DNA from: Longimicrobium sp.
Lineage (GTDB): Bacteria; Gemmatimonadota; Gemmatimonadetes; Longimicrobiales; Longimicrobiaceae
Direction of reading: 5' to 3'
Assembly: GCF_035474595.1 (NCBI RefSeq)
Contig: NZ_DATIND010000009.1
Coordinates: 1-64,000 of the forward strand
Length of the DNA stretch: 64,000 nucleotides
Positions within the stretch are counted from its first letter, which is position 1. Each line of letters opens with the position of its first letter. This document shows, one piece after another, positions 47,595 to 55,925 of the stretch. Below the pieces are notes generated by a model. That model saw nothing but the letters and a program-made list of their open reading frames with translations, did not search any database and was not told the origin of the DNA. A program made the translations under genes and the position numbers.

Positions 47595-47635
47595 TGTCGA
47601 GTTGCGGCGAACGTAGTGAGTCTCGCGGAGCCCAG

Positions 47636-47669
47636 CGCACTTCCGCACTCACGCACTTCCGCACTCCGT
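47636..47669. repeat. gtgcgtgag arm
   Basis: cgcacttccgcactcacgca and continuation; a single arm of the family, right after the MNT gene. The complementary arm is not obvious nearby. Confidence 0.6.
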
Positions 47670-47749
47670 GAAGGGCGCGAGACTTGCACCTCCGTGGTCC
47701 GTCCCACGTCCGCGTTACCCGAGCATCCGGCGACTTCGCCGCTACGAGA

Positions 47750-49672
47750 ATGAAGCTCTTCCAGACCGACCGGCGGCAGCGCCGGATGCACGTGCTCACG
47801 TTCGCCATCACCTTCGTGATGTCGGTGCTGCTGACCGCGTTCTTCGCCACGCAGGTGGTGGCCGGCCACACCTACGAGGCCAAGGCGCGCGAGAACCGCC
47901 TGCGCCCGGTGGTGATCCCCGCCCCGCGCGGGACCATCCTGGACCGCAACGGCGAGGTGGTGGCCACCAGCATCACCTCGTACACCATGCAGCTCCTCCC
48001 CGGCGACAGCATGACCGTGCTGCAGACGCTGCGGGACCTGGGGCCGTTCATCGGGCTGGCCCAGAGCGACGTGGACCGGCTGATGGCCGCGCGCAACCGC
48101 CGCCCGCACGACCTGCTGGAGGTGACCGACCGGGCCACCTACTCGCAGGCCGCGGCCATCGAGGAGCGCCGCGCCGCGTTCCCCAACCTGATGGTGGTGG
48201 AGCGCCCGATGCGCTACTACCCGGCGGGCGCGGCCATCGGCCACATCGCCGGATACGTGACCGAGATCACCCGCGAGCAGCTGAACCAGCCGCGCTTCAA
48301 GAACAACGGCTACAAGCAGGGGCAGCTGGTCGGCCAGTTCGGCATCGAGAAGGCGTACGAGGACATCCTGCGCGGCCGCGACGGCGCGCGGTACGTGGAG
48401 GTGGACGCCAAGGGGCGCGTGGTGAACCCGCGCGCCTCCGTTCCCGCGCTCGACCCGCAGCCGGGGAAGCCGCTGCGGCTGACCATCGACGTGCGGCTGC
48501 AGGAGTACATCCACAGCATCTTCCCCGACACCATGAAGGGGGCCGTGGTGGCGATGGCGCCGTCGACCGGCGAGATCCTGGCGATGTACAGCCATCCCAC
48601 CTTCGACCCCAACGCCTTCGTGGGGCGCATTCCGCCGGACCTGTGGCGGGCGCTGAACACCGACCCCAACAAGCCGCTGCTGAACCGCACCATCACGGCG
48701 CAGTATCCCCCCGCCTCGACCTTCAAGGTGGCCACGGCGGTGATGGGGGTGCGGCTGGGGCTGGTGACCAAGGACTCGCACATGCCCATCCCCTGCACGG
48801 GGGGGATGGCGTACGCGGGGCGCTACGCCAAGTGCTGGTGGCACGCGGGGCACGGCTCGCTGGACCTGGCGCACGCCATCGAGAAGTCGTGCAACGTGTA
48901 CTTCTACCAGCTGGGGATCCGCATCGGGCTGGACAACCTGGCCAAGCTGGCCACCCGCATCGGCTTCGGGCACCGCACGGGGGTGGACCTCCCGGGCGAG
49001 ATCAGCCCGGTGTTCCCGGCCAGCCAGGCGTGGTACAAGCCGCACTTCGGCGTCCCGGCGCAGCCGTCGGACGTGATGTCGCTGGCCATCGGGCAGGGGC
49101 CCAACTCGCAGACGGTGCTGAACATGGCCAGCTTCTACGCGGCCATCGCCGGCAATGGCTCGGGGGTTCCGCCGCACCTGGTGGACCTGGACTCGCTGAA
49201 GAACCGCACCCCCAACATCGCCACGGGGCTGAACCCGCAGCAGCTCACCAACATCTGGGCGGGGCTGCAGTTGGTGACGGAGGAGGACGGGACGGCGGTG
49301 CAGTCGTCGCTCGCCCGCTACAAGCTGTACGGGAAGACGGGGACCGCGCAGAACCCGCAGGGCCCCGACCACGGGTGGTTCGTGGGCTTCGCCGGGGTGC
49401 CGAACGGGACGCCGGAGATCGTGGTGGCGGTGATCGTGGAGCACGGCCTTCACGGCGACGCCGCGGCGCCGCTGGGATCGAAGATCGTGAACTTCTACCT
49501 GGACCGCGTGCACCACCACCCGTTCGACCCGATCCCCACCTGGGGCGAGCGGATGCGCGCCGGCAAGGTGCAGGGCTTCGACCCGGCGGGCCGCATCCTG
49601 GTCCCCGCGGGAATCCGCAACGCGTCGGCGGCCGAGCCGCAGCGCCAGGAGCGCCCGGGCGCCAAGAGCTGA
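47750..49672 (+). CDS. mrdA: Penicillin-binding protein 2 (elongation transpeptidase)
   Basis: 640 aa. One N-terminal membrane anchor (about 18-40), a dimerisation domain (about 55-210, with RGTILDRNGEVVATS), and a transpeptidase domain: QYPPASTFKVA with Ser323 and Lys326, EKSCN with Ser380, and YGKTGTAQ with Lys529. Acts with RodA in side-wall peptidoglycan synthesis; no rodA or mre genes are adjacent. The ATG at 47750 is chosen because the anchor starts soon after; ribosome site weak. Good full-length match. Confidence 0.95.
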   Translation: MKLFQTDRRQRRMHVLTFAITFVMSVLLTAFFATQVVAGHTYEAKARENRLRPVVIPAPRGTILDRNGEVVATSITSYTMQLLPGDSMTVLQTLRDLGPFIGLAQSDVDRLMAARNRRPHDLLEVTDRATYSQAAAIEERRAAFPNLMVVERPMRYYPAGAAIGHIAGYVTEITREQLNQPRFKNNGYKQGQLVGQFGIEKAYEDILRGRDGARYVEVDAKGRVVNPRASVPALDPQPGKPLRLTIDVRLQEYIHSIFPDTMKGAVVAMAPSTGEILAMYSHPTFDPNAFVGRIPPDLWRALNTDPNKPLLNRTITAQYPPASTFKVATAVMGVRLGLVTKDSHMPIPCTGGMAYAGRYAKCWWHAGHGSLDLAHAIEKSCNVYFYQLGIRIGLDNLAKLATRIGFGHRTGVDLPGEISPVFPASQAWYKPHFGVPAQPSDVMSLAIGQGPNSQTVLNMASFYAAIAGNGSGVPPHLVDLDSLKNRTPNIATGLNPQQLTNIWAGLQLVTEEDGTAVQSSLARYKLYGKTGTAQNPQGPDHGWFVGFAGVPNGTPEIVVAVIVEHGLHGDAAAPLGSKIVNFYLDRVHHHPFDPIPTWGERMRAGKVQGFDPAGRILVPAGIRNASAAEPQRQERPGAKS

Positions 49673-49677
49673 GGAAG

Positions 49678-49803
49678 AACAGGGGACAGGTTACAGGGGA
49701 TATGGGGACAGGGACGACCGGCGGATGTGCGCTGCCGTCTCTGTCCCCGCCGTTGTTCTGGTTCTTGCCGCCCCTGTACCCTGTTCCCTGTCCCCTATCC
49801 CTG
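49678..49803. repeat. ggggacagg inverted arms between mrdA and pdhA
   Basis: The left arm is about 49678-49712 (aggggacaggttacagggga...) and the right arm about 49779-49803 (tgtaccctgttccctgtccc). They are complementary over most of 25 bp and would close a 65-bp loop. Families at 32636 and 52003 share the words. Confidence 0.7.
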
Positions 49804-49893
49804 CTTGACGCGTCCGGCGCGGAAACCCAAGTTGTCACGCTTCCACCCGCCCGGGCAGGACGCCCGCGCGGGCCACGCGAATTCGGCGGACGA

Positions 49894-50970
49894 ATGGCGA
49901 ACCGGACACCCACGAAGCGCGCCGCGGCCATCCCCCACGGGCTGGACCGCGAGCAGCTTCTGGACATGTACAGGCTGGTGCGGCTCACCCGCGCGCTCGA
50001 GGAGAAGCTGGAGCTTCTCTTCAAGCAGTCCAAGGTGATCGGCGGCCTTTTCCGCTCCCTGGGGCAGGAGGGCGAGTCGGTGGCCAGCGCCTACGCGCTG
50101 CGCCGGCGAGACGACGGGACGGGCGACGTGCTCTCGCCGCTGATCCGCAACCTGGGCTCCATGCTCACCGTTGGCGCGCGCCCCGACGAGGTGGTGCGGC
50201 AGTACATGGCCAAGGGCGACAGCCCCGCGCGCGGCAAGGAGCTGAACATCCACTTCACCGACTACCAGCGCGGCTTCATCGGGCAGATCAGCCCGCTGGG
50301 CGACCTGGTGCCGGTGATGGCGGGGGTCACGCTGACGTTCAAGCAGCGCGGCGAGGACCGCGTGGGAATGGTGTACATCGGCGACGGGGCCACCAGCACC
50401 GGCGCCTTCCACGAGGGGATCAACCTCGCCGCGGTGCAGAAGTGCCCGCTCGTCGTCATCGTCGAGAACAACGGCTGGGCCTACTCCACGCCCACGCGGA
50501 TGCAGACGGCCGCGAAGAGCTTCACCGACAAGGCGGCGGGGTACGGCGTCGCGGCCGACCGCGTGGACGGCAACGACATGCTGGCCGTGTACGGCGCCGC
50601 GAAGGCCGCGGTCGACCGGGCGCGGCAGGGCGGCGGCGTCACCCTCATCCAGGTGGACACCTACCGCCGCAAGGGCCACGCGCAGCACGACGCGCACGGC
50701 TACATGGACCCGGCCGAGATCGATCGCTGGGCCACCTCGAACGACCCGATCGACCGCTACGTCGCGACGTTGACCGAGAACGGCTGGGCGCAGGCGAAGG
50801 AGCTGGCGACCATCGACGCCCGCATCGACCGCGAGCTGGACGAGATGATCGCCGGGGTGGAGCCCTCGCCGCTGCCCGACGCGGAGGAGGCGCGCACCGA
50901 CGTGGTCTCCGGCGGCCCCGTGGCCGCGCCCTGGTACCGCCTATCCCCACCCGACCCCACGAAGGCCTGA
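49894..50970 (+). CDS. 2-oxoacid dehydrogenase E1 alpha subunit
   Basis: 358 aa. VGMVYIGDGATSTGAFHEGINLAAVQKCPLVVIVENNGWAYSTP is the ThDP-binding motif (GDG to NN). TLIQVDTYRRKGHAQHDA and the phosphorylation-loop-like region follow. It decarboxylates pyruvate or a branched-chain 2-oxoacid with E1beta and passes the acyl group to the lipoyl domain of E2 (52123). Substrate cannot be fixed by sequence alone. Starts ATG 49894; stop overlaps the next start by one base. Confidence 0.92.
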   Translation: MANRTPTKRAAAIPHGLDREQLLDMYRLVRLTRALEEKLELLFKQSKVIGGLFRSLGQEGESVASAYALRRRDDGTGDVLSPLIRNLGSMLTVGARPDEVVRQYMAKGDSPARGKELNIHFTDYQRGFIGQISPLGDLVPVMAGVTLTFKQRGEDRVGMVYIGDGATSTGAFHEGINLAAVQKCPLVVIVENNGWAYSTPTRMQTAAKSFTDKAAGYGVAADRVDGNDMLAVYGAAKAAVDRARQGGGVTLIQVDTYRRKGHAQHDAHGYMDPAEIDRWATSNDPIDRYVATLTENGWAQAKELATIDARIDRELDEMIAGVEPSPLPDAEEARTDVVSGGPVAAPWYRLSPPDPTKA

Positions 50971-52004
50971 TGGCGACCGCGACCCGAAGCAAGCCCGAGC
51001 ACGTGAGCCTCACCACGCAGCGCAAGCCCGTCACCCTGCTGGAGGCCATCCGCGAGGGGCTGTGGGAGGAGATGGAGCGCGACCCCAGCGTGTTCCTGAT
51101 GGGCGAGGACATCGGCGCGTACGGCGGCGCCTTCAAGGTCACCGAGGGGATGCTGGACGCCTTCGGCAGCTTGCGCGTGGTGGACACGCCGATCAGCGAG
51201 ATCGGCTTCACCGGCGCGGCGGCGGGGGCGGCGCACATGGGGATGCGTCCGGTGGTGGAGATGCAGTTCATCGACTTCATCGCCTGCGCCTACGACATGA
51301 TCACCAACTACGTGGCTACCAGCCGTTACCGCGGCAGCGGCGCGGTGCCGATGGTGATCCGCGGCCCCAGCGGCGGCTACGTGCGCGGCGGGCCCTTCCA
51401 CTCGCAGAACCCCGAGGCGGCGTTCTTCCACACGCCCGGCCTCAAGATCGTCTATCCGGCCACCGCGTACGACGCCAAGGGGCTGATCAAGGCGGCCATC
51501 CGCGACGACGACCCGGTGCTCTTCTTCGAGCACAAGTGGCTGTACCGCCGCCCGCAGCTGCGCGAGGTGCTGCCGGAGGAGGACTACGTGGTTCCCATCG
51601 GCAAGGCCCGGACGCACCGCGAGGGTACGGACCTGACGATCGTGACCTACGCGGCGCTGGTGCACAAGAGCGCCGAGGCGGCCGAGGTGCTGGAGAAGGA
51701 GGACGGGCTCTCGGTGGAGATCATCGACCTGCGCACCCTCCTGCCGCTGGACGACGAGGCCATCGTGGCGTCGGTGAAGAAGACGAACCGGCTGCTGATC
51801 GTGCACGAGGACACGCGCACCGGCGGGATCGCGGGCGAGATCGCCATGCGCGTGAGCGAGAAGGCGTTCGAGTGGCTGGACGCGCCGATCCAGCGGGTGA
51901 CCGCGATCGACGCGCCGATCCCCTACTCGCCGCCGCTGGAGGACTACTTCCTGCCGCAGACCGACGACATCGTGAAGGCGGCGCGCTGGCTGGCGAACTA
52001 CTAG
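50970..52004 (+). CDS. 2-oxoacid dehydrogenase E1 beta subunit
   Basis: 344 aa. ATG at 50970 overlaps the E1alpha stop (tgatg). KPVTLLEAIREGLWEEMERDPSVFLMGEDIGAYGGAFKVTEGML, EIGFTGAAAGAAHMGMRPVVEMQFIDF and GPSGGYVRGGPFHSQNPEAAFFHTPGLKIVYPATAYDAKGLIKAAIRDDDPVLFFEHK are classic transketolase-type E1beta blocks. The C-terminal domain (about 220-344) is the usual transketolase_C. Co-translated with E1alpha. Confidence 0.93.
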   Translation: MATATRSKPEHVSLTTQRKPVTLLEAIREGLWEEMERDPSVFLMGEDIGAYGGAFKVTEGMLDAFGSLRVVDTPISEIGFTGAAAGAAHMGMRPVVEMQFIDFIACAYDMITNYVATSRYRGSGAVPMVIRGPSGGYVRGGPFHSQNPEAAFFHTPGLKIVYPATAYDAKGLIKAAIRDDDPVLFFEHKWLYRRPQLREVLPEEDYVVPIGKARTHREGTDLTIVTYAALVHKSAEAAEVLEKEDGLSVEIIDLRTLLPLDDEAIVASVKKTNRLLIVHEDTRTGGIAGEIAMRVSEKAFEWLDAPIQRVTAIDAPIPYSPPLEDYFLPQTDDIVKAARWLANY

Positions 52005-52112
52005 GGGACAGGGGACAGGGTACAGGGGACAGGGACGAAGACTCGTCCATCTCCTGATCCTCGTCTCCGATCGGGTTTTCTTGCTGTACCCTGTCCCCTG
52101 TACCCTGTAACC
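52003..52112. repeat. ggggacagg hairpin inside the pdh operon
   Basis: The left arm, about 52003-52036 (ggggacaggggacagggtac...), and the right arm, about 52084-52112 (tgtaccctgtcccctgtacc...), are nearly complementary for 28 bp. The hairpin lies between E1beta and E2, in the only gap of the operon, and could tune E2 expression or mRNA stability. Confidence 0.7.
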
Positions 52113-52122
52113 TGGTTCTATC

Positions 52123-53586
52123 ATGGCCCGAGTCGAAGTCCCGATGCCCCAGATGGGCGAGTCGATCGCCGAGGGGACCGTCTCCGTCTGGCGCAAGAAG
52201 GTGGGCGACCGCGTGGAGCGCGACGAGCCGATCATGGAGATCTCCACCGACAAGGTGGACGCCGAGATCCCGTCGCCCGTAGCCGGCGTGCTGGCCGAGA
52301 TCGTGGTGAGCGAGGGGCAGACCGTGGAGGTCGGCACCGTGGTCGCCTTCATCGAGACCGAGGCCGGCGCGATGGCCACGGTTTCCGCCGCGGCGCCGTC
52401 GGATCCCGCCGCCGGCGTTCCCGGCGAGCAGCCCACCACGCTTCCCGAGGCCGCCGCCGGGCAGCCGGAGGCGCGCGAGGTGGCGAACGCCGGTGGTGCG
52501 CCGGCGCAGGCCGTGACCGCATCCAAGCAGGCGCAGGCGGGCGGCGCGTCGAGCAACGGCGGGCCGCAGACGGCCGAGGAGCGCCTGCGCACGCGCTCCA
52601 CGCCGCTGGTCCGCAAGATCGCCGCGGAGCACGGGGTCGAAGTCGCGGCGGTGCAGGGGACCGGGCGCGCCGGGCGGGTGACCAAGGAAGACATCCTCAA
52701 GTACGTGGAGGAGCAGAAGGCCGCGCCCGCCGCCGCTCCGACCACCGCCGGGGCCTCCGCGGGGACGGGGGCTCCGCCCGCGCAGCGCCCCGCCGCGCCC
52801 GCCAAGGCGCCGTCGGGCGACGAGGGGCCGTTCGACTGGGACGAGTTCTACTCGCACGTCCATCACCCCGAGGTGAAGGCGGGGCCGAACGACCGCGTCG
52901 AATCGGCCGACCGCATCACCCAGATCATCGCGCAGAACATGGTGCTGTCGCGGCGCATCTCGCCGCACGTGCACTCGTATTTCGAGGTCGACTACACGCG
53001 CATCGACGGGGTGCGGAAGAAGAACAAGCGGATGTGGGACGAGCAGGGGGTGAAGGTCACCTACACGCACTTCATCGCGTGGGCGGTGGCGCGGGCGCTG
53101 CGCGAGCACCCCAAGCTGAACGCCAGCTTCGGCAACAACGAGATCATCTACCGCGCCGACGTGAACCTGGGCATCGCGGTGGCCATCGACAACGGGCTGA
53201 TCGTGCCGGTGGTGAAGGGCGCCGACGAGCTTTCGCTGGTGGGGCTGGCCAAGCGGGTGAACGACGTGGGGACCCGTGCGCGCAACCGGCAGCTGAAGCC
53301 CGACGACATCCAGGGCGGAACCTTCACCATCACCAACCCGGGGATCTTCGGGACGACGATCGGCTTCCCCATCATCTCCCAGCCGCAGGTGGCCATCCTG
53401 GGCGTGGGCGGGGTGGAGATGCGGCCGGCGGTGATCAGCGACGAGTACGGCAACCACGCCATCGTCCCCCGCAAGCGCGGGTACATCTCGCTGGGCTACG
53501 ACCACCGCCTGGTGAACGGCGCCGACGGCGACCAGTTCCTGGCCCGGGTGAAGCAGCTGATGGAGACCTTCCCCGAGACGGCGTGA
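52123..53586 (+). CDS. Dihydrolipoamide acyltransferase E2 component
   Basis: 487 aa. One N-terminal lipoyl domain (about 3-78, EISTDKVDAEIPSP, lipoyl-Lys44), an Ala/Pro-rich linker, a peripheral-subunit-binding domain (about 160-195, TPLVRKIAAEHGVEVAAVQGTGRAGRVTKEDIL), another linker, then the catalytic core (about 255-485). The core active-site motif is YDHRLVNGADGDQFL: His461 is present but the usual Asp of HxxxDG is Asn465. Core signature NPGIFGTTIGFPIISQPQVAILGVG is intact. No E3 gene in the window. Start at 52123 after a hairpin. Confidence 0.92.
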   Translation: MARVEVPMPQMGESIAEGTVSVWRKKVGDRVERDEPIMEISTDKVDAEIPSPVAGVLAEIVVSEGQTVEVGTVVAFIETEAGAMATVSAAAPSDPAAGVPGEQPTTLPEAAAGQPEAREVANAGGAPAQAVTASKQAQAGGASSNGGPQTAEERLRTRSTPLVRKIAAEHGVEVAAVQGTGRAGRVTKEDILKYVEEQKAAPAAAPTTAGASAGTGAPPAQRPAAPAKAPSGDEGPFDWDEFYSHVHHPEVKAGPNDRVESADRITQIIAQNMVLSRRISPHVHSYFEVDYTRIDGVRKKNKRMWDEQGVKVTYTHFIAWAVARALREHPKLNASFGNNEIIYRADVNLGIAVAIDNGLIVPVVKGADELSLVGLAKRVNDVGTRARNRQLKPDDIQGGTFTITNPGIFGTTIGFPIISQPQVAILGVGGVEMRPAVISDEYGNHAIVPRKRGYISLGYDHRLVNGADGDQFLARVKQLMETFPETA

Positions 53587-53587
53587 C

Positions 53588-53648
53588 GAAGTGCGGAAGT
53601 GCGTGAGTGCGTGAGTGCGCCGGGTCCGGAGCGGATCCGGCGCACTTC
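53588..53648. repeat. gtgcgtgag hairpin after E2
   Basis: An arm of gaagtgcggaagtgcgtgag units leads into agtgcgccgggtcc (53614-53627) paired with ggatccggcgcact (53633-53646), loop ggagc, and then tcgttcttc. Starts directly after the E2 stop; probably its terminator. Confidence 0.75.
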
Positions 53649-53765
53649 GTTCTTCACCGCAACGGCATGAGGCTCGATGAGGAGGTGTCTCTGCTTCTCG
53701 CTCCTCCGCATGACCGTTTGTAAGGTGTGGGGGATTGGGGGATGATGGCGATGCGGCGCCGTCGC

Positions 53766-53794
53766 TTGCGTTTACCGCGTGGCTCGTTTATGCT
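53766..53794 (+). promoter_or_regulatory. Promoter of the BI-1 gene
   Basis: TTGCGT (53766-53771), 17-nt spacer, TATGCT (53789-53794). Gives a leader of about 55 nt. Good match and correct distance. Confidence 0.7.
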
Positions 53795-53857
53795 CCCGGC
53801 GTGTAATACCTCTCCATCAAGGCTCCTTCGCCCTTCTCCCCATCCAGAGACGAATCC

Positions 53858-54562
53858 ATGTACGAGCAGCAGCAGGCCTACGGCTACGCCGGCCCGCGGC
53901 CGGTCATCGAGATCGACAGCGCACGGCGGGCGCAGTTCGTCACGCGCACCTACCAGCACCTGTTCTTCGCGATCCTGGGCTTCGTGCTGGTGGAGATGGC
54001 GATCTTCAAGAGCGGGATCGCGTACCCCATGGCGCAGGCGATGCTCGGCACCAGCTGGCTGCTGGTGCTGGGCGGCTTCATGGTCGCGGGTTGGCTGTTC
54101 AGCGGGATCGCCGCGCGGGCGCAGGGGAAGGGCGCGCAGTACGGCGCGCTGGCGGGGTACGTGCTGGCCGAGGCCGTGATCTTCGTCCCCATCCTGGTGA
54201 TCGCCGAGATCCAGGCGCCGGGCGCCATCGCCAGCGCGGGGCTGCTGACGCTGGTGGGCTTCGGCGGGCTGACCGGGATCGCGATGAGCACGGGGAAGGA
54301 CTTCACCTTCATGGGCGCCATGCTGCGGTGGATCGGCGTGGCGGCGCTGATGCTGATCACCGGCAGCGTGCTCTTCGGCTTCCAGCTGGGAATGCTGTTC
54401 TCGTTCGCGATGGTGGTGTTCGCGGGCGCCACGATCCTCTTCACCACCAGCCGCATCCTGCGCACCTACCCGGAAGACCGCTACGTCTCCGCGGCGCTGG
54501 AGCTGTTCGCGTCGGTGGCGCTGATGTTCTGGTACATCCTGCGCATCTTCTCGCGCCGGTAG
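53858..54562 (+). CDS. Bax inhibitor-1/YccA-family membrane protein
   Basis: 234 aa with about seven membrane helices (about 34-52, 57-80, 100-118, 127-144, 152-170, 176-196, 208-228). FVTRTYQHLFFAILGFVLVEMAIF and the DxxxLYxxF-like ending (ILRTYPEDRYVSAALELFASVALMFWYILRIFSR) are typical of BI-1/YccA. Such proteins are Ca2+ channels or modulators of FtsH-type proteases; the function here is unknown. Own promoter at 53766; ends at a gtgcgtgag repeat. Confidence 0.92.
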   Translation: MYEQQQAYGYAGPRPVIEIDSARRAQFVTRTYQHLFFAILGFVLVEMAIFKSGIAYPMAQAMLGTSWLLVLGGFMVAGWLFSGIAARAQGKGAQYGALAGYVLAEAVIFVPILVIAEIQAPGAIASAGLLTLVGFGGLTGIAMSTGKDFTFMGAMLRWIGVAALMLITGSVLFGFQLGMLFSFAMVVFAGATILFTTSRILRTYPEDRYVSAALELFASVALMFWYILRIFSRR

Positions 54563-54566
54563 GAAG

Positions 54567-54633
54567 AAAGTGCGGAAGTGCGGGAGTGCGGAAGTGCGCT
54601 AGGCTCGCGCGGATCCAGGCACTCGCGCACTTT
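54567..54633. repeat. gtgcgtgag hairpin after BI-1 gene
   Basis: gaaagtgcggaagtgcggga and so on, with the complementary cactcgcgcactttc near 54620-54633. Starts 5 bp after the BI-1 stop. Confidence 0.65.
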
Positions 54634-54654
54634 CCGTATCGTCGCGCGAAACCG

Positions 54655-54700
54655 AAGAGCGGGACCCGGGGTTGCGCCCGGGGCCCGCTCTTTCTTCATT
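54655..54700 (+). terminator. GC-rich hairpin with T-rich tail before lipB
   Basis: aagagcggg (54655-54663) pairs with cccgctctt (54684-54692), and cccggg (54665-54670) with cccggg (54677-54682), one mismatch, loop gttgcg. Tail tcttcatttc. Terminator of the BI-1 gene; lipB starts only 8 bp later, so an attenuator role is possible. Confidence 0.75.
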
Positions 54701-54707
54701 TCACCGC

Positions 54708-55391
54708 ATGAGCACAGTCATCACTGAACCCGCTGCCCCGCCGCGCGCGCTGGACGTGCGCCGGCTGGGGCTGATCTCGTACGCCGACGCCCTGGCGCTG
54801 CAGGCCGACCTCGTCGCCCAGCGCCGCGCGGGCGAGATCCCCGACACGCTGCTGCTGCTGGAGCACCCGCACGTCATCACCCTGGGGAGCGGCGCGCACG
54901 ACGAGAACGTGCTGGTGTCGCCCGAGGAGCGGGCGGCGCGCGGGATCGAGCTGTTCGAGACCGGCCGCGGCGGCGACGTGACCTACCACGGCCCCGGCCA
55001 GCTCGTCGGCTACCCGATCCTGGACCTGAAGCCCGACCGCCAGGACCTGCACCGCTACCTCCGCGACCTGGAGGAGATGCTGATCGGCGTGCTGGGCGAG
55101 TTCGGGCTCGTGGGCGGGCGGAAGGAGGGGCTGACGGGCGCGTGGGTGGGCGACCGGAAGGTGGCCGCGATCGGCGTGCGCGTGTCGAGCGGGTGGATCA
55201 CCAGCCACGGCTTTGCGCTGAACGTGAGCACCGACCTGAGCTTCTTCGGCGCGATCGTGCCCTGCGGCATCCGCGACCACGGCGTCGGCTCCATCTCCGA
55301 GGAGATTGGCCGCCCCGTCACCCTCGCCGAGGCCGAGGCCGCCGTCGTTCGCCAGATGGGGCGCATCTTCGGCCACGTGCCGATCGGCTGA
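54708..55391 (+). CDS. lipB: Octanoyltransferase LipB
   Basis: 227 aa, transfers octanoyl from ACP to lipoyl domains, the first step of lipoate assembly. LLLEHPHVITLGSGAHDENVL, FETGRGGDVTYHGPGQLVGYPILDL and AIGVRVSSGWITSHGFALNVSTDLSFFGAIVPCGIRDHGVGSI contain the family motifs with the catalytic Cys in PCGI and Lys in DRKVAAIGV. ATG at 54708 (a longer frame starts earlier but lacks homology). One gene away from the E2 gene that needs lipoylation. LipA is not in the window. Confidence 0.95.
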   Translation: MSTVITEPAAPPRALDVRRLGLISYADALALQADLVAQRRAGEIPDTLLLLEHPHVITLGSGAHDENVLVSPEERAARGIELFETGRGGDVTYHGPGQLVGYPILDLKPDRQDLHRYLRDLEEMLIGVLGEFGLVGGRKEGLTGAWVGDRKVAAIGVRVSSGWITSHGFALNVSTDLSFFGAIVPCGIRDHGVGSISEEIGRPVTLAEAEAAVVRQMGRIFGHVPIG

Positions 55392-55424
55392 CGAGGCGCA
55401 TCCACGCCACGAGCGTCTGTGCGG

Positions 55425-55815
55425 GGTTGGGCCTCCGGGTCCGCCCCGCGTCCGCTTCCGGGCGAGCCCACGGCATCCGCGCAGCCGCGAGATCCCAAAC
55501 TGCGTCATCGGAAGATGGTGTCGCGCTGGACGGGCTTCCGCGTCCACCCGCCGCCATCGTGCCGCGGACGGGTTGAGTCTGCCCTCTCTCCTGAATCGCG
55601 AAGTGATATGTCGGGAATTTCCGACATATCGATCCGCATACCCGCATCGATGTCTTCGTCGCGCGGGAACGCATCTCATCTTACGCAGTCGCCGGCCTCA
55701 GGCGCGGTTACGCACGGATGGTTGGAGGAGCACCAACCATCATTCTGATGACGCAGTTGACGGTGCTGCAGCCCGCGCCGGAGCGGCGGTGACGCGCGAG
55801 ATCGGACCCATCTTC
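55425..55815. repeat. MITE-like palindromic element, copy c
   Basis: Terminal words aactgcgtcatc (55498) and gatgacgcagtt (ending 55758), 261 bp apart, extend to aactgcgtcatcggaagatg against accatcattctgatgacgca. The central 26-bp palindrome 55605-55630 contains atttccgacata. Outer flanks (gggcctccgggtccgccccg) match copies b and d. Between convergent lipB and the sensor kinase. No gene. Confidence 0.8.
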
Positions 55816-55836
55816 GGCCACATCGCGAAAACGAAC

Positions 55837-55918
55837 AGTGCGTGAGTGTGTTGGGTCCACGCGGGTCCAACGCACTCACGCACTTCCGCACTTCCGCACT
55901 CACGCACTTCCGCACTTC
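55837..55918. repeat. gtgcgtgag hairpin between lipB and hybrid kinase
   Basis: agtgcgtgagtgtgttgg (from 55837) pairs with ccaacgcactcacgcact (to 55884) with one mismatch, followed by more cgcacttccgcactcacgca words to 55918. Ends 8 bp before the leftward kinase stop. Confidence 0.78.
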
Positions 55919-55925
55919 TCGTCCG

